The notes below the pieces were generated by a model that ran no database searches, was not told where the DNA came from, and saw only the letters and a list, made by a program, of their open reading frames with translations. Positions 16,186 to 25,458 of a stretch of 64,000 nucleotides of DNA are shown in pieces. The translations under genes were made by a program, and so were the position numbers. Source of the DNA: Saccharomonospora sp. CUA-673. Lineage in GTDB: Bacteria; Actinomycetota; Actinomycetes; Mycobacteriales; Pseudonocardiaceae. Numbering within the stretch: the stretch's first letter is position 1; each line of letters starts with the position of its first letter. The stretch lies in the NCBI RefSeq assembly GCF_001942305.1, contig NZ_MKKE01000055.1:152345-216344 (forward strand). Direction: 5' to 3'.

Positions 16186-19020
16186 CTAACCGCGTCGGAC
16201 CAACCGGGTGACACGGCGAGTGACGGGGGCCAGTTCATCCACCTTGAGTGCCATCAGCACCCCGAACGAGACCCCCATGCCGACAATGCCCTGCAGGATC
16301 AGCTTCACCCAGGCCCCGCCGACCGTGCCCAGGAAGTCCGGCACGAGCCAACCGGCGACGACGGCGGCCAGCGCGCCGAGCAGGCTGGCCACGACCGTGA
16401 ACAGGATGACGCCCACCACGCGCTTGCTGCGCAGGTTGCCGAGCTTGACCCACAGCCACACCTGGCCGAGGACGGCGCCGACGACGAACACGAGCGAGTT
16501 GACCATCATCACGCCGAGCACGACCTGCGTGGGCGTGAGCACGGCCTGCGCCAGATACAGCAGCGGGATCTTCACCGCCGTCATCACGACCATGATCAGC
16601 GTGGGTGTGCGCGAGTCCTTCATCGCGTAGAACACGCGCATCTGCAGCATCACCAGCGCGTACGGCAGCAGGCCGAACGCGCTGACCGCAAGCGCTTGCC
16701 CCAGGCGTTCGGCATCCTCGACCGAACCGCGGCCGAGCGCGAACAGGGCGACACCGATCGACGTGCCGGCCACGGCCATGACCGCCGACACCGGCAGCAG
16801 CATCAGCGTCGTCAGCCGCGAGCCGTAGGACAGGTCGCCGATGAGCCTGCGGTCGTCGCCGTCGGCGGCGGCGCGGCTCATCTTCGGCATGAGCGCGGTC
16901 AGCAGCGACACGCCGATGACGCCGTAGGGCAGCTGGAACAGCAGCCACGCGTTCGAGTAGATCGACGCACCACCGGCGGCGCCCGCGGTGAGCACGCGGG
17001 TGTTGACGACCATGCCGATCTGGCTGACCACGACGTAGCCGAGGATCCACGCGGCCAGGCCGCCGAACTCCTTGAGCCGCTCGTCGAGGCCGAAGTTCCA
17101 CTTGAACCTGAAGCCCGACCGGCGCAGCGCGGGCAACAGGAACAGCGCCTGCGCCGTCATGGCCGACAGCACGCCCAGGCCCAGCACGAGCACCTGCGGG
17201 TCGGTCATGTTCGACGGCACGATCGTCGGATCGCCCGGCACGAGCGCGAACGCGATGATCGCGACGATGATCACCAGGTTGTTGACCACCGGCGCCCACT
17301 GGGCGGGGCCGAAGATCTGCTTGGCGTTCAGCACGGCCGACAGCACCGCGAACAGGCCGTAGAACAGCAGCCCCGGCAGCAGCAGGTAGGCGAACCACGT
17401 CGCGAGCTCGGAGTTCGCGTCGCCCGAGTCGTCCATCAGCAGCGACGTCAGCCACGGCGCCGCGGCGGTCGAGAGCACGGTGCCGACGCCGAGGATCGTG
17501 ATCGCCATCGTGATCAGCCGCTGGGTGTAGCGCTCACCGCCGTCGGGGTCGTCCTGCGAGCGCACGAGAAGCGGCACGACGACGCTGGTGAGCACACCGC
17601 CGAGCAGCAGCTCGTTGATGATCAGCGGCATCGTGTTGGCGACGGTGAACGAGTCGTAGAGCACGCCGAGCGTGGCCACCCACGCCAGCAGCACCTTCCA
17701 CAGGAAGCCGGTGATGCGGCTCGTCATGGTCGCGATGGCCATCCGGCCCGTGGCCTTGGCCAGCGAGACCTTCTTGGCCGACGGCTTCTCCTGCGGCTCC
17801 TCGACGCCGACGGCCGGGATGCGCTCGCCGATCTCGGTGTGCCGCGGACCGTCGAGGATCCGCGGCATCATCTGCGTCGCGAGCTCGTCGTACGGGCCCT
17901 GCACGTCCGGGTCGATGCCCGGCCAGCGCGCCGACCGACGCGGGATGTACACCGTCGCGTCCGGCTCCTGCGGCGGAGCGGGCGGCGGCGGGGTCACCGA
18001 GCGCGCCTGCTCGGGCGCCGGGCGTTCCTCGCGGCTCCAGGGGCGCACGGGCGCGCGCCGCTGGGTCCGCTCCTCGCCGCGGCGGGGCGGCTTGCGGCGC
18101 GGATCCGGCGGCAGCGGTTCGTCCTGCGGCGGCCAGCGGTCACCCGGCGCGGGTGGCGGCGGCTGCGGCGGGAGCTGTTGTGGTCCGGACGATTGCCGCG
18201 GTGCCCGCGGCGGCGGTTCCTGCCCGGGCGGTCCGGGAGGCGGTCCGGCAGGAGGAGGTCCCTGCGGGGAGCCCTGTGCCGGTCCGGGCGGGGGCGGTTG
18301 CCGGCGCGGCGGACGCTCGCCGCGCCCGCCGTCCGGCGGCCCGGGCCGTTCGGCCGCCGGACGTTCGGGCGGCGGGCCCTGCCTGCGCGGCGGTTGCTGG
18401 CCGGCAGGAGGCTGCCCCGGAGGCGGCTGGTGTCCCGGCGGCGGCCCGCCGGGCGACTGCTGCGGAGGCTGCGGAGGCTGCGGAGGCTGCGGAGGTTGGG
18501 ACTGCGGAGCCTGCGGTGGACGCCGGTCCTGGCCACGTCCGTCGGGCGGGACCTGCCCGGGGTTGCGGCCGCGAGCTCGCGGGTCCGGTTCGGGCGCGCG
18601 GTGTCCGTTCCTGCGGGCCTCGTCGGGCGTCGCAGGAGGGACCTCCGGTGTGGGGTGTGGTGGTCGCGGCCGGCGAGGGGGACGGGGCGCCCGCTGGGGA
18701 CGCTGGGTCTGTGGCGGCTGCGCGCGTGGCGGCTCGCCGTCGGGGCGTTCGCGCTGGTCGGCGGCGCGCCGGGACAGTTCTCCGCCCGGGTCGTCGGCGT
18801 CCGGCCACGGGACTGGGTCGTCCCCGGCGCCTTCCCCCTGACGGTCTGCTGGCCCCCCTGGCCTTGCCGGTCCGCCCGGCCTCCCCTCGTGTTCGGGTGG
18901 CCGGCCCGGCTGTCTGTCCAACGCGTGCCCCATCAACTCGGCGTCAAGCTCGGTCGATTCAGGGTAATGCGCGGCGCGGGAAAACTCAGGTCGCCTCGGC
19001 GGCAGAGCCGTTCTCGTCAC
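16186..19020 (-). CDS. murJ: Lipid II flippase MurJ (MviN) with long Pro-rich N-terminal extension
   Basis: Flips the peptidoglycan precursor lipid II across the membrane. The MOP-superfamily core runs from about residue 415 ('ATGRMAIATMTSRITGFLWKVLLAW') to the end, with about 14 hydrophobic segments. Before it are nearly 400 residues rich in Pro, Arg, Gln and Gly (runs such as 'PPQPPQPPQPP'), predicted disordered and cytoplasmic, with 'DATVYIPRRSARWPGIDPDVQGPYDELATQMMPRI' as its only ordered-looking part. The start may be 19020, which overlaps the DUF6049 stop by 35 bases, or ATG 18933; the Pro-rich region is read either way. Regulatory binding to SH3-like or FHA partners is inferred. The pseudokinase gene follows 80 bases later. 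Confidence 0.93.
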   Translation of the reverse strand: MTRTALPPRRPEFSRAAHYPESTELDAELMGHALDRQPGRPPEHEGRPGGPARPGGPADRQGEGAGDDPVPWPDADDPGGELSRRAADQRERPDGEPPRAQPPQTQRPQRAPRPPRRPRPPHPTPEVPPATPDEARRNGHRAPEPDPRARGRNPGQVPPDGRGQDRRPPQAPQSQPPQPPQPPQPPQQSPGGPPPGHQPPPGQPPAGQQPPRRQGPPPERPAAERPGPPDGGRGERPPRRQPPPPGPAQGSPQGPPPAGPPPGPPGQEPPPRAPRQSSGPQQLPPQPPPPAPGDRWPPQDEPLPPDPRRKPPRRGEERTQRRAPVRPWSREERPAPEQARSVTPPPPAPPQEPDATVYIPRRSARWPGIDPDVQGPYDELATQMMPRILDGPRHTEIGERIPAVGVEEPQEKPSAKKVSLAKATGRMAIATMTSRITGFLWKVLLAWVATLGVLYDSFTVANTMPLIINELLLGGVLTSVVVPLLVRSQDDPDGGERYTQRLITMAITILGVGTVLSTAAAPWLTSLLMDDSGDANSELATWFAYLLLPGLLFYGLFAVLSAVLNAKQIFGPAQWAPVVNNLVIIVAIIAFALVPGDPTIVPSNMTDPQVLVLGLGVLSAMTAQALFLLPALRRSGFRFKWNFGLDERLKEFGGLAAWILGYVVVSQIGMVVNTRVLTAGAAGGASIYSNAWLLFQLPYGVIGVSLLTALMPKMSRAAADGDDRRLIGDLSYGSRLTTLMLLPVSAVMAVAGTSIGVALFALGRGSVEDAERLGQALAVSAFGLLPYALVMLQMRVFYAMKDSRTPTLIMVVMTAVKIPLLYLAQAVLTPTQVVLGVMMVNSLVFVVGAVLGQVWLWVKLGNLRSKRVVGVILFTVVASLLGALAAVVAGWLVPDFLGTVGGAWVKLILQGIVGMGVSFGVLMALKVDELAPVTRRVTRLVRRG

Positions 19021-21177
19021 TCCTGCGCCGCACGCGGCGGACGATCCGTCGGCCCGACAGCAGCACGAGCGCCACGCCGGCGACGATGGTGATGACGAGG
19101 GTCACGGTCGAAAGTTCGGTCGAGGAGAGCTCGAGTTCGGCCGGTTCGCCCAGGGGCGTGCCCTGTGGGGTCGTCAGGTTGACGGTGATCTTGAACCGGC
19201 CCGAGCGCAGCGTCTCGGCGGGCACCTGGGGGCTGATGGTGCTGTTGGCCGACAGCGTCTGGATCGGGATGTGCGCGGGCCGCAGTCCGGCGATGTTCTC
19301 CAGCTGCAGGCGCACGCGGATCTCTACGGGCAGGTCGTTGCGGACGCTCACCGGCAGCGGTGCCGACTCCGAACCCCGCAGCACCGGCTGGGCCAATGTG
19401 GCCACGGTGACGTGGCTGGTGAGCTCGTCGAGCTGGTCGTCGGCCTGCGCGGCGGCGGCCAGGCCGTGGCGCGGCCGGTCGTGCCACGTCACCGACGTCG
19501 CGCGGATGACGGCGTTGTGCAGCGGCTGCAGCAGCTGGGCTGGCGTGACCTGCCTGGTCGGGTCGACGCTCATCGCGCGCGCGAGGCCGGCGGTGGTCGC
19601 CTCGGTGGCCGACAGCGAGTCGACCCGCCCGGCGTCGAGGGCGGCCGCGGTCGTCTCGGCCTCCGAAGGGCGCGTCGGGGTGGCGCCGTTGACGGGTTCG
19701 GCGAGGACGTCGTCGAGGGCCGTCGGCGCGAGCATCCGCGCGCGGATCAGCTCGGAGTAGGAGTCGAGGAACGCGGTGAGGTCGACGGACGTGCCGGTCA
19801 ACTGCGGCGGCGGGGACACCACGACCGGTCCCGGCGGCTGCTCGCCGAGCCCGCCGCGGAACGCCAGGGCGGCGATGCCGTTCTGGGTGGCCACGTCCGG
19901 ATCGTCGACGGCGGTGCGGTTGTTGCTCGTGGCCGGCGTGCCGGCGAGCGCGTCCGCGACCAGCGGGTCGTAGGTGATGCGGCGCGCCGCGGCGGCGCTG
20001 TCGATGTCGGAGACCCGGCCGATGTCCTCGACCGCGGCGTCGGCGCGCACGGGCGGGGTGAGGAACGTGTGCGCCCCGGCCGACGTCGCGGCGTGCAGCG
20101 CCTCGTCGGTCAGCGAACCGCCCGTCCACACGACGCCCTCACGCGGTTCGACGCCCGTGCGCTCGGTGATCGACCGGCCGTTCAGCGCCATCCCGACCAG
20201 GCCCGCGTCGCTGTCGACCCTGGCGAGCGTGCCCAGGTCGCGTCGGCGTAGGGCATCCGCACGACGCAGTGCGCCGACACCAGCGTGCGCAGCCGGTCGA
20301 GCCAGCGCTGGGCGTGCTCGGCGCCGCCGCCCGGCACGTCGCCGCGGTCGGTGCGGACGCGGTAGCCGCCCGCCATCTGCTCGACCGTGCCGAGCAGTTC
20401 GGGGTCGATCGCGAAGCACATCGACCGGAACAGGGCCGCGTCCTCCTGCTTGGCCAGCGCCGATTCGACGAGCGCGTCGAGCCGGCCGCCCGGGGCCACG
20501 GCGTTGGCGAGGCCGTCGTCGGCGAGCACGATCGTGTCGTCGTGCGGGTCCGACACCACCGCGGGGCGTTCGGCGGTCAACGGCCACAGCAGCGACGTGC
20601 GGGCGGGCGGCACGCCGCTCGGCGGGTCGATGACCGGCAGCATCATGTTCATCGACGCCAGCCGTGCGGGTCCGCCGTAGGCGGGCGTGCCGTTGACGTT
20701 CACCAGCAGCGGGTACACCCCGGGCGTGCCGAGCGGCAGCTGCGCGGCGGGGACGTCGAACTCGACGCGCGTCGACTGTCCCGGCCTGAGCGAGTCGGCC
20801 AGCGTGATCCACTCCGACATGCCCGCGTCGGTGGGCGGCGGTTCGCTCGTCACCGAGTGGAACTGCGCCGACGACTGCACCGGCTGGCCGATCTGCAGCC
20901 GCGCGACGACCTCGGAGATCTCGCGGTCGCCGGTGTTGGTGACGGTGCCGCTCACCCGGATCCGGCCCTCCGGGCCGCCCGCGGTGAGCAAGCGCGGTTC
21001 GAACTCCTCGACGTCGAGGGTCAGCAGGTCGGGCTCGCTGAGCTGCTGTTCGGGCTGCGGTTCGTACTGCCCTGGTTGCTGAGCCGGGTGAGGTTGCGCG
21101 CCGGCGGGCGCGTGCGCGAAGAGCCCCTGCGTGAGGAGGAAGGCCAACGCCAGCGCGAACGCGCTGAACCTGCTCAC
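18986..21177 (-). CDS. DUF6049 secreted/membrane-anchored protein (one frame change)
   Basis: Large exported protein always found beside murJ in actinobacteria (Rv3909 in M. tuberculosis), function unknown but thought to be envelope-related. Start GTG 21177 was chosen because GGAGG lies 9 bases upstream and gives a clean signal peptide ('FSAFALALAFLLTQGLFAHAPAGAQ'). An Ig-like N-terminal region ('VSGTVTNTGDREISEVVARL'), a polysaccharide-deacetylase-like middle and beta domains follow, ending in one membrane helix ('VTLVITIVAGVALVLLSG') and a basic tail. The frame changes near 20236 ('VVRMPYADATW' then 'DLGTLARVDSDAGLVGM'); both halves are intact, so one missing or extra base is likely. Its end overlaps the longer murJ start. 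Confidence 0.87.
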
Positions 21178-21213
21178 TGCTCGCCGCCTCCGTACCTCGT
21201 GTCGAACAAGCAC

Positions 21214-21705
21214 CTAGTCGAACAACTCTCGTGCCTTGCGCACGAGCTTGCGCTCATCGGTGTAGGCGAGCCGTGAGTCCAGTTCCCCGAGCGGAACCCA
21301 CGCCACTTCGGTGACTTCGACGTCCTCGTCCGACAGCTCGCCGCCGACCGCTTCGAGGAGGAAATGATGCACCGTCTTGTGGATGCGTCTGCGCTCGGCC
21401 ACGAACCAGTAGTCGATGGAGCCGAGCGGGCGGACGACCTCGGCGACGATGCCCGTCTCCTCCCGAACCTCGCGCACGGCAGTGTCCTCGACGGTCTCAC
21501 CGTCCTCGATGTGGCCCTTCGGCAGGGACCACAGCAGACGCCCGTGCCGGTTCAGTCTGCCGATGAGCGCGGCGTGCGTGCGCGCGGGATCGACGACGAG
21601 ACCTCCTGCGGACGTCTCGTTGACGGTCGTCATCCGCCGCCGGTGCCTCCGCCGCGACCGGCGTCGCGGTGTGGCGTCACCGGGCCGGCCGGCCGATCCA
21701 GGCAT
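21214..21705 (-). CDS. Nudix hydrolase (MutT4-like)
   Basis: Nudix pyrophosphohydrolase. The 23-residue Nudix box is seen as 'GHIEDGETVEDTAVREVREETG' (G-x5-E-x7-R-E-x2-E-E-x-G). Mycobacterial MutT4 (Rv3908), in the same place, hydrolyses oxidised or other nucleotide derivatives; the substrate here is inferred. Start uncertain: ATG 21705 gives 163 residues with an Arg-rich leader; ATG 21633 ('TTVNETSAGGLVVDP') gives the ordinary 139. It is divergent from pcnA. Confidence 0.88.
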   Translation of the reverse strand: MPGSAGRPGDATPRRRSRRRHRRRMTTVNETSAGGLVVDPARTHAALIGRLNRHGRLLWSLPKGHIEDGETVEDTAVREVREETGIVAEVVRPLGSIDYWFVAERRRIHKTVHHFLLEAVGGELSDEDVEVTEVAWVPLGELDSRLAYTDERKLVRKARELFD

Positions 21706-21806
21706 GCTGCGATGCTAGATCACCGGGCGGCCCCGGTAGGCTGGCTTGCTGTGTCCGTGTTGAATCGATTCCCCCGTCGGGGCGCTGTCGCGGAGGTCGC
21801 CCAGGC

Positions 21807-23291
21807 GTGAATCAGACCGCCGTGAATCCCACCGGAGCCCAGCTGAAGGCCAGGGCCGAGGCGCAACGCAACGCCGTGGCCGAGCTGTTGCGGGTCTCCC
21901 CCGTGGCCGACGACCTCGCCAAGCGATTCGCCGAGGCGGGGCATTCGCTGTACCTCGTCGGCGGAAGCGTGCGGGACGCGTTGCTGGGGCGCCTGTCGTC
22001 GGACCTCGACTTCACGACCGACGCGCGCCCCGAGGCGATCCAGAAGCTGGTGTCCGGGTGGGCCGAGGCCGTGTGGGACACGGGCATCGAGTTCGGCACG
22101 GTCGGCGCGGCCAAGGGCGGCGTGCAGCTGGAGATCACCACGTTCCGCGCCGACGTCTACGACCGCGTCAGCCGCAACCCCGACGTCTCGTTCGGCGACA
22201 CGATCGAGGGCGACCTGGTGCGCCGCGACTTCACGGTGAACGCGATGGCCATCGAGTTGGCCACGAAGACGTTCGTCGACCCGCACGGCGGCATGGACGC
22301 CCTCGCCGCGCGCACCCTCGACACGCCGGCCACGCCGGAGGAGTCGTTCGCCGACGATCCGCTGCGGATGCTGCGCGCGGCCCGGTTCACCGCGCAGCTG
22401 GACTTCACGCCCGCCGACCGGGTCGTCGCGGCGATGCGGGACATGGCAGGCGAACTGGAACGCATCACCGCCGAGCGCGTGCAGGCGGAGCTGTCGAAGC
22501 TGATGGTCAGCGCGGCGGTCCGGCGCGGCCTCGAGCTGATGGTCGACACCGGGCTGGCCGACATCGTGCTGCCCGAGGTTCCCGGCATGAGCCTGGCGAT
22601 GGACGAACACCACCAGCACAAGGACGTCTACCAGCATTCGCTGACGGTGCTGGACCAGGCGATCGACCTGGAGACCACGCACGAGCCGACGTCCGAGCCC
22701 GACCTGGTGTTGCGGTTGGCGGCGCTGCTGCACGACATCGGCAAACCGGCGACGCGCAAGTTCGAACCGGGTGGGGGCGTCAGCTTCCACCACCACGAGG
22801 TCGTGGGCGCGAAGATGGCGCGCAAGCGGTTGCGGGCGTTGCGGTACCCGAAGGACGTCGTGGCCGACGTGTCGCAGCTGGTGTACCTGCACCTGCGGTT
22901 CCACGGCTACGGCAAGGGCGAGTGGACCGACTCGGCGGTGCGGCGGTACGTCAACGACGCGGGTCCGCTGCTGACGCGCCTGCACAAACTGGTGCGCGCC
23001 GACTGCACGACCCGCAACCGCCGCAAGGCCGCCGCGCTGCAACGCACCTACGACGACCTCGAGGCGCGCATCGCGCGGATCGCCGAGGAGGAGGACCTCA
23101 AGCGCGTCCGACCCGACCTCGACGGCAACGAGATCATGCGCATCCTGGGCGTCGAACCGGGCCCGATCGTCGGCAAGGCGTGGAAGCACCTCAAGGAACT
23201 GCGCCTCGACCGCGGCCCCCTCGACCACGACGAGGCCGTCGCCGAACTCCACCGCTGGGCCGCCACCCAAGGCATCACCCCGCCGGAGTAA
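21807..23291 (+). CDS. pcnA: CCA tRNA nucleotidyltransferase
   Basis: Adds or repairs the 3' CCA end of tRNAs without a template. About 494 residues. The nucleotidyltransferase head has 'YLVGGSVRDALLG' (about residues 49-61) and the catalytic D-x-D in 'DLDFTT', then the flexible 'VRRDFTVNAMA' and 'DPLRMLRAARF' blocks. An HD domain follows ('HQHKDVYQHSLTVL', 'LAALLHDIGKPAT'), usual in the actinobacterial form (Rv3907). GTG 21807 was chosen over longer readings because GGAGG at 21792-21796 is correctly spaced. It is the last gene of the block that matches mycobacterial gene order; the accessory ATPase/TOPRIM pair follows on the other strand. Confidence 0.95.
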   Translation: MNQTAVNPTGAQLKARAEAQRNAVAELLRVSPVADDLAKRFAEAGHSLYLVGGSVRDALLGRLSSDLDFTTDARPEAIQKLVSGWAEAVWDTGIEFGTVGAAKGGVQLEITTFRADVYDRVSRNPDVSFGDTIEGDLVRRDFTVNAMAIELATKTFVDPHGGMDALAARTLDTPATPEESFADDPLRMLRAARFTAQLDFTPADRVVAAMRDMAGELERITAERVQAELSKLMVSAAVRRGLELMVDTGLADIVLPEVPGMSLAMDEHHQHKDVYQHSLTVLDQAIDLETTHEPTSEPDLVLRLAALLHDIGKPATRKFEPGGGVSFHHHEVVGAKMARKRLRALRYPKDVVADVSQLVYLHLRFHGYGKGEWTDSAVRRYVNDAGPLLTRLHKLVRADCTTRNRRKAAALQRTYDDLEARIARIAEEEDLKRVRPDLDGNEIMRILGVEPGPIVGKAWKHLKELRLDRGPLDHDEAVAELHRWAATQGITPPE

Positions 23292-23339
23292 GCGGTTCGG
23301 CTAGTCGGGCAGGGTAATGCCTGGTTGTCTGGGTCGTGA

Positions 23340-23987
23340 TCAGGCACTGCGCCACAAGTCGACGATCCTGTCGACGTCCTCGACGAGACGATTCCACCCG
23401 TCGAGACGCGAGATCGGTCCGTGCGGGTCCAGGCGTTCGAGGAGTTGCCTGCGATGGCTGTCGAACCGGTTCGCACCCCGTTCACGCCGGCGGCCGGTCT
23501 TGTCGGCTGCGGCAAGTAACGCATCACGGAGCCGCTGCTTGGGGTCTGCGATCCGCTCGACTTCGCGTGGGTGCGGAAGACCGAGATCCGACTTCCCCTT
23601 GGGGTTACCGGCGACGCGGCGGATCGCACCGTCGTCGAGGAGCAACCACGCTTCGGTCATCCGGATCGGGATCACAGGGCAGCATGTCAGCGTGGCGCTG
23701 ACTTCAGTCACGCCGTCGGTGATCTCCGCTCGCCGCGCGGGTACTCCTGCGTTGTCGGCGTCGCGATGGACGATCACCACGTCCGGTTCCGCCCCCAGGA
23801 GGCTGATGCCCGCCCGCACTTTGGCTGCGACGGTCTTCTTCACCTGCTTTTCGAGCAGGGCAAAGTTCGGACTGGAGACTCGTAGCTCCACCCCGCGTTC
23901 CCGGAACAGGTCTTCAACGAGTGGGCTCAGCGGTGCGTCGGAGGTGCCTTCTGCGACGAACAGCCCTTCGTAGGTTTGCCGCTTCAT
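23340..23987 (-). CDS. TOPRIM-like DUF4276-type protein, partner of the upstream ATPase
   Basis: A 215-residue protein that looks like the small nuclease-type partner of AAA ATPase defence systems. TOPRIM-style acidic residues are visible: Glu13 in 'FVAEGTSD', Asp76 and Asp78 in 'VIVHRDADN', and a later acidic motif 'PIRMTEAWLLLDD' (Glu112). Its ATG overlaps the ATPase stop as ATGA (23984-23987), so the two are translated together. Families with this look (RloB, DUF4276, AbiL second subunit, OLD-like) act with an ABC-type ATPase against phage; assignment here is by motif and neighbourhood only. Codon use is visibly less GC-rich at third positions than the flanking housekeeping genes, which fits acquisition. 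Confidence 0.72.
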   Translation of the reverse strand: MKRQTYEGLFVAEGTSDAPLSPLVEDLFRERGVELRVSSPNFALLEKQVKKTVAAKVRAGISLLGAEPDVVIVHRDADNAGVPARRAEITDGVTEVSATLTCCPVIPIRMTEAWLLLDDGAIRRVAGNPKGKSDLGLPHPREVERIADPKQRLRDALLAAADKTGRRRERGANRFDSHRRQLLERLDPHGPISRLDGWNRLVEDVDRIVDLWRSA

Positions 23988-25408
23988 CCTGCGAGGTCCA
24001 TGGGGAGCCCGATCTGGCTACCAGCGGGTGCCGTCAGGTAGGTGATCAGATCTGCGCGAGTGGCTACGGCGGAAGCATGAGGAGCTCGCCAGGTGTCCCG
24101 AAGGGGCAGAAGGGACAACGCTTCTGCTACACGCCCGTCTGGTCCCGACCGTCGCCGTGTTTCCGCCACGAGGATGTCTCCAAGGTCGCACAGTTGGACG
24201 ATGCCAGGCGAATGCGTGTTGATGATGACCTGGCGGAACGGGTTGTCGAGAGCAGGTTGCTGCTCGCTGTCCACTGCCAGGTCGCGGACGAGATCCAGCA
24301 TGGCTTCCAGGTTTGCAGGGTGGATGCCGTTCTCCGGCTCTTCCATGCAGATCAAGCCGTGAACCGTGGGATCTTCGAGCAGGACACAGAGCGCGAGGAA
24401 CCGCAGCGTTCCCTCGGACAGTGCGCGGGCGGGAAGTCGCATGCCGCTGCGTTCATTCAGGAAGAGGGTGAGTACTTCCCGCTTCTGATCGGGCTCGACG
24501 CCGATACTGTCAACACCGAGGTCGCCCAGATCGGCAAGTCGGCTGGCGACCTCGGCGTAGACAGCCTCTTCGTCGACGCCCCCATCATCCCGTGCAGCGT
24601 CCTGGGCGATACGGAAGAGCGTCGCAGCCACGTGCCGACCGTCCGACCGCAGTGTGCGCGGGTCGGCAAAGCTGTCCGGCGCGCGGAGTGCGGACGGTTC
24701 GAGTGCGAGTCGCCGCCAGCTTTCCATTTCTCGCCGCGCAGCGAGCAAGGTGGGCTGGTCGTTGGTCGTGATTGTGCTGAGTACGGTACGTCCTGCTTTG
24801 GCAGCGGCTCGCGGCTGCGGGCGCCCTGAGGTGCCGTCGCCGTGCACATTGACGACAATGCCCTCGTCTCGTTGCTCGGTGGACATGAATGGCCCACCGC
24901 GTCGTTCGCCGACCACGACGGCGTTACGAAAGTTCTTCGCGCTGTGCTTGAACCTCAGGTGTTTCGCCGCGTCCCCACGTTTGATGTGCGTGAGGCGCTC
25001 GTGCTGGAGTACGAGACGCCCGATGCTGGCTTCACCGTCAGACCGTGCGTACGCCAGACGTAGTTCGTACCGTAGGAACGTCGTCGCGGGTTTGGCCGGG
25101 GACCCGAGGTCGTCCTCGACTTCGGGCGGCACGATCATCTCCACCGCGAGGTCCATCGTGCGCTCGTGGTCGCCATAGCCGTCCCAGAAGAGGTCGCGAG
25201 GGTCGGCGCTTGACCCCTCGGAAAGGCTGCGCACCTTCTGCGCGGCGCCCATCAGGGTATCGGTGGACAGGTACGAGAGGAACTCGATGGCGTCGAAAAC
25301 GTTCGACTTACCCACGCCGTTCGCACCAGCAATGCACGTGAACGGGCCGAAGTCGACCTGCACGTCGAGCAGATTCTTGAACCCGTGCACTTCCAGCCTG
25401 GTGAGCAT
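23984..25408 (-). CDS. ABC/SMC-type AAA ATPase (AAA_21-like), candidate defence ATPase
   Basis: A 474-residue ATPase of the RecF/OLD kind. It begins 'LEVHGFKNLLDVQVDFGPFTCIAGANGVGKSNVFDAIEFLS', with Walker A GANGVGKS at residues 28-35. A long helical insertion follows, then the ABC signature 'ALSEGTLRFLALCVLLEDP', Walker B 'GLICMEEPENGIHP', and the switch histidine in 'INTHSPGIV'. This layout is shared by RloA, AbiLi, PARIS AriA and OLD ATPases. The protein lacks its own TOPRIM domain; the next gene supplies one, the usual two-gene split. It begins at ATG 25408 with its promoter in the short gap to the TNT-domain gene. Confidence 0.82.
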   Translation of the reverse strand: MLTRLEVHGFKNLLDVQVDFGPFTCIAGANGVGKSNVFDAIEFLSYLSTDTLMGAAQKVRSLSEGSSADPRDLFWDGYGDHERTMDLAVEMIVPPEVEDDLGSPAKPATTFLRYELRLAYARSDGEASIGRLVLQHERLTHIKRGDAAKHLRFKHSAKNFRNAVVVGERRGGPFMSTEQRDEGIVVNVHGDGTSGRPQPRAAAKAGRTVLSTITTNDQPTLLAARREMESWRRLALEPSALRAPDSFADPRTLRSDGRHVAATLFRIAQDAARDDGGVDEEAVYAEVASRLADLGDLGVDSIGVEPDQKREVLTLFLNERSGMRLPARALSEGTLRFLALCVLLEDPTVHGLICMEEPENGIHPANLEAMLDLVRDLAVDSEQQPALDNPFRQVIINTHSPGIVQLCDLGDILVAETRRRSGPDGRVAEALSLLPLRDTWRAPHASAVATRADLITYLTAPAGSQIGLPMDLAG

Positions 25409-25458
25409 GTGAGCAGGTTATCGCGCTTGCCGGGCCGGCGGGTGCTTGCCGAGGCCCG

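Noticed and set aside
16150..19092. Very long open frame on the + strand opposite murJ (980 codons)
   Set aside because: His/Arg/Asp-rich antisense shadow produced by high third-position GC; no domain pattern, and murJ on the other strand is certain.
23340..25408. Gabija (GajA-GajB) system
   Set aside because: The ATPase lacks a fused TOPRIM domain and the partner is not a UvrD-like helicase.
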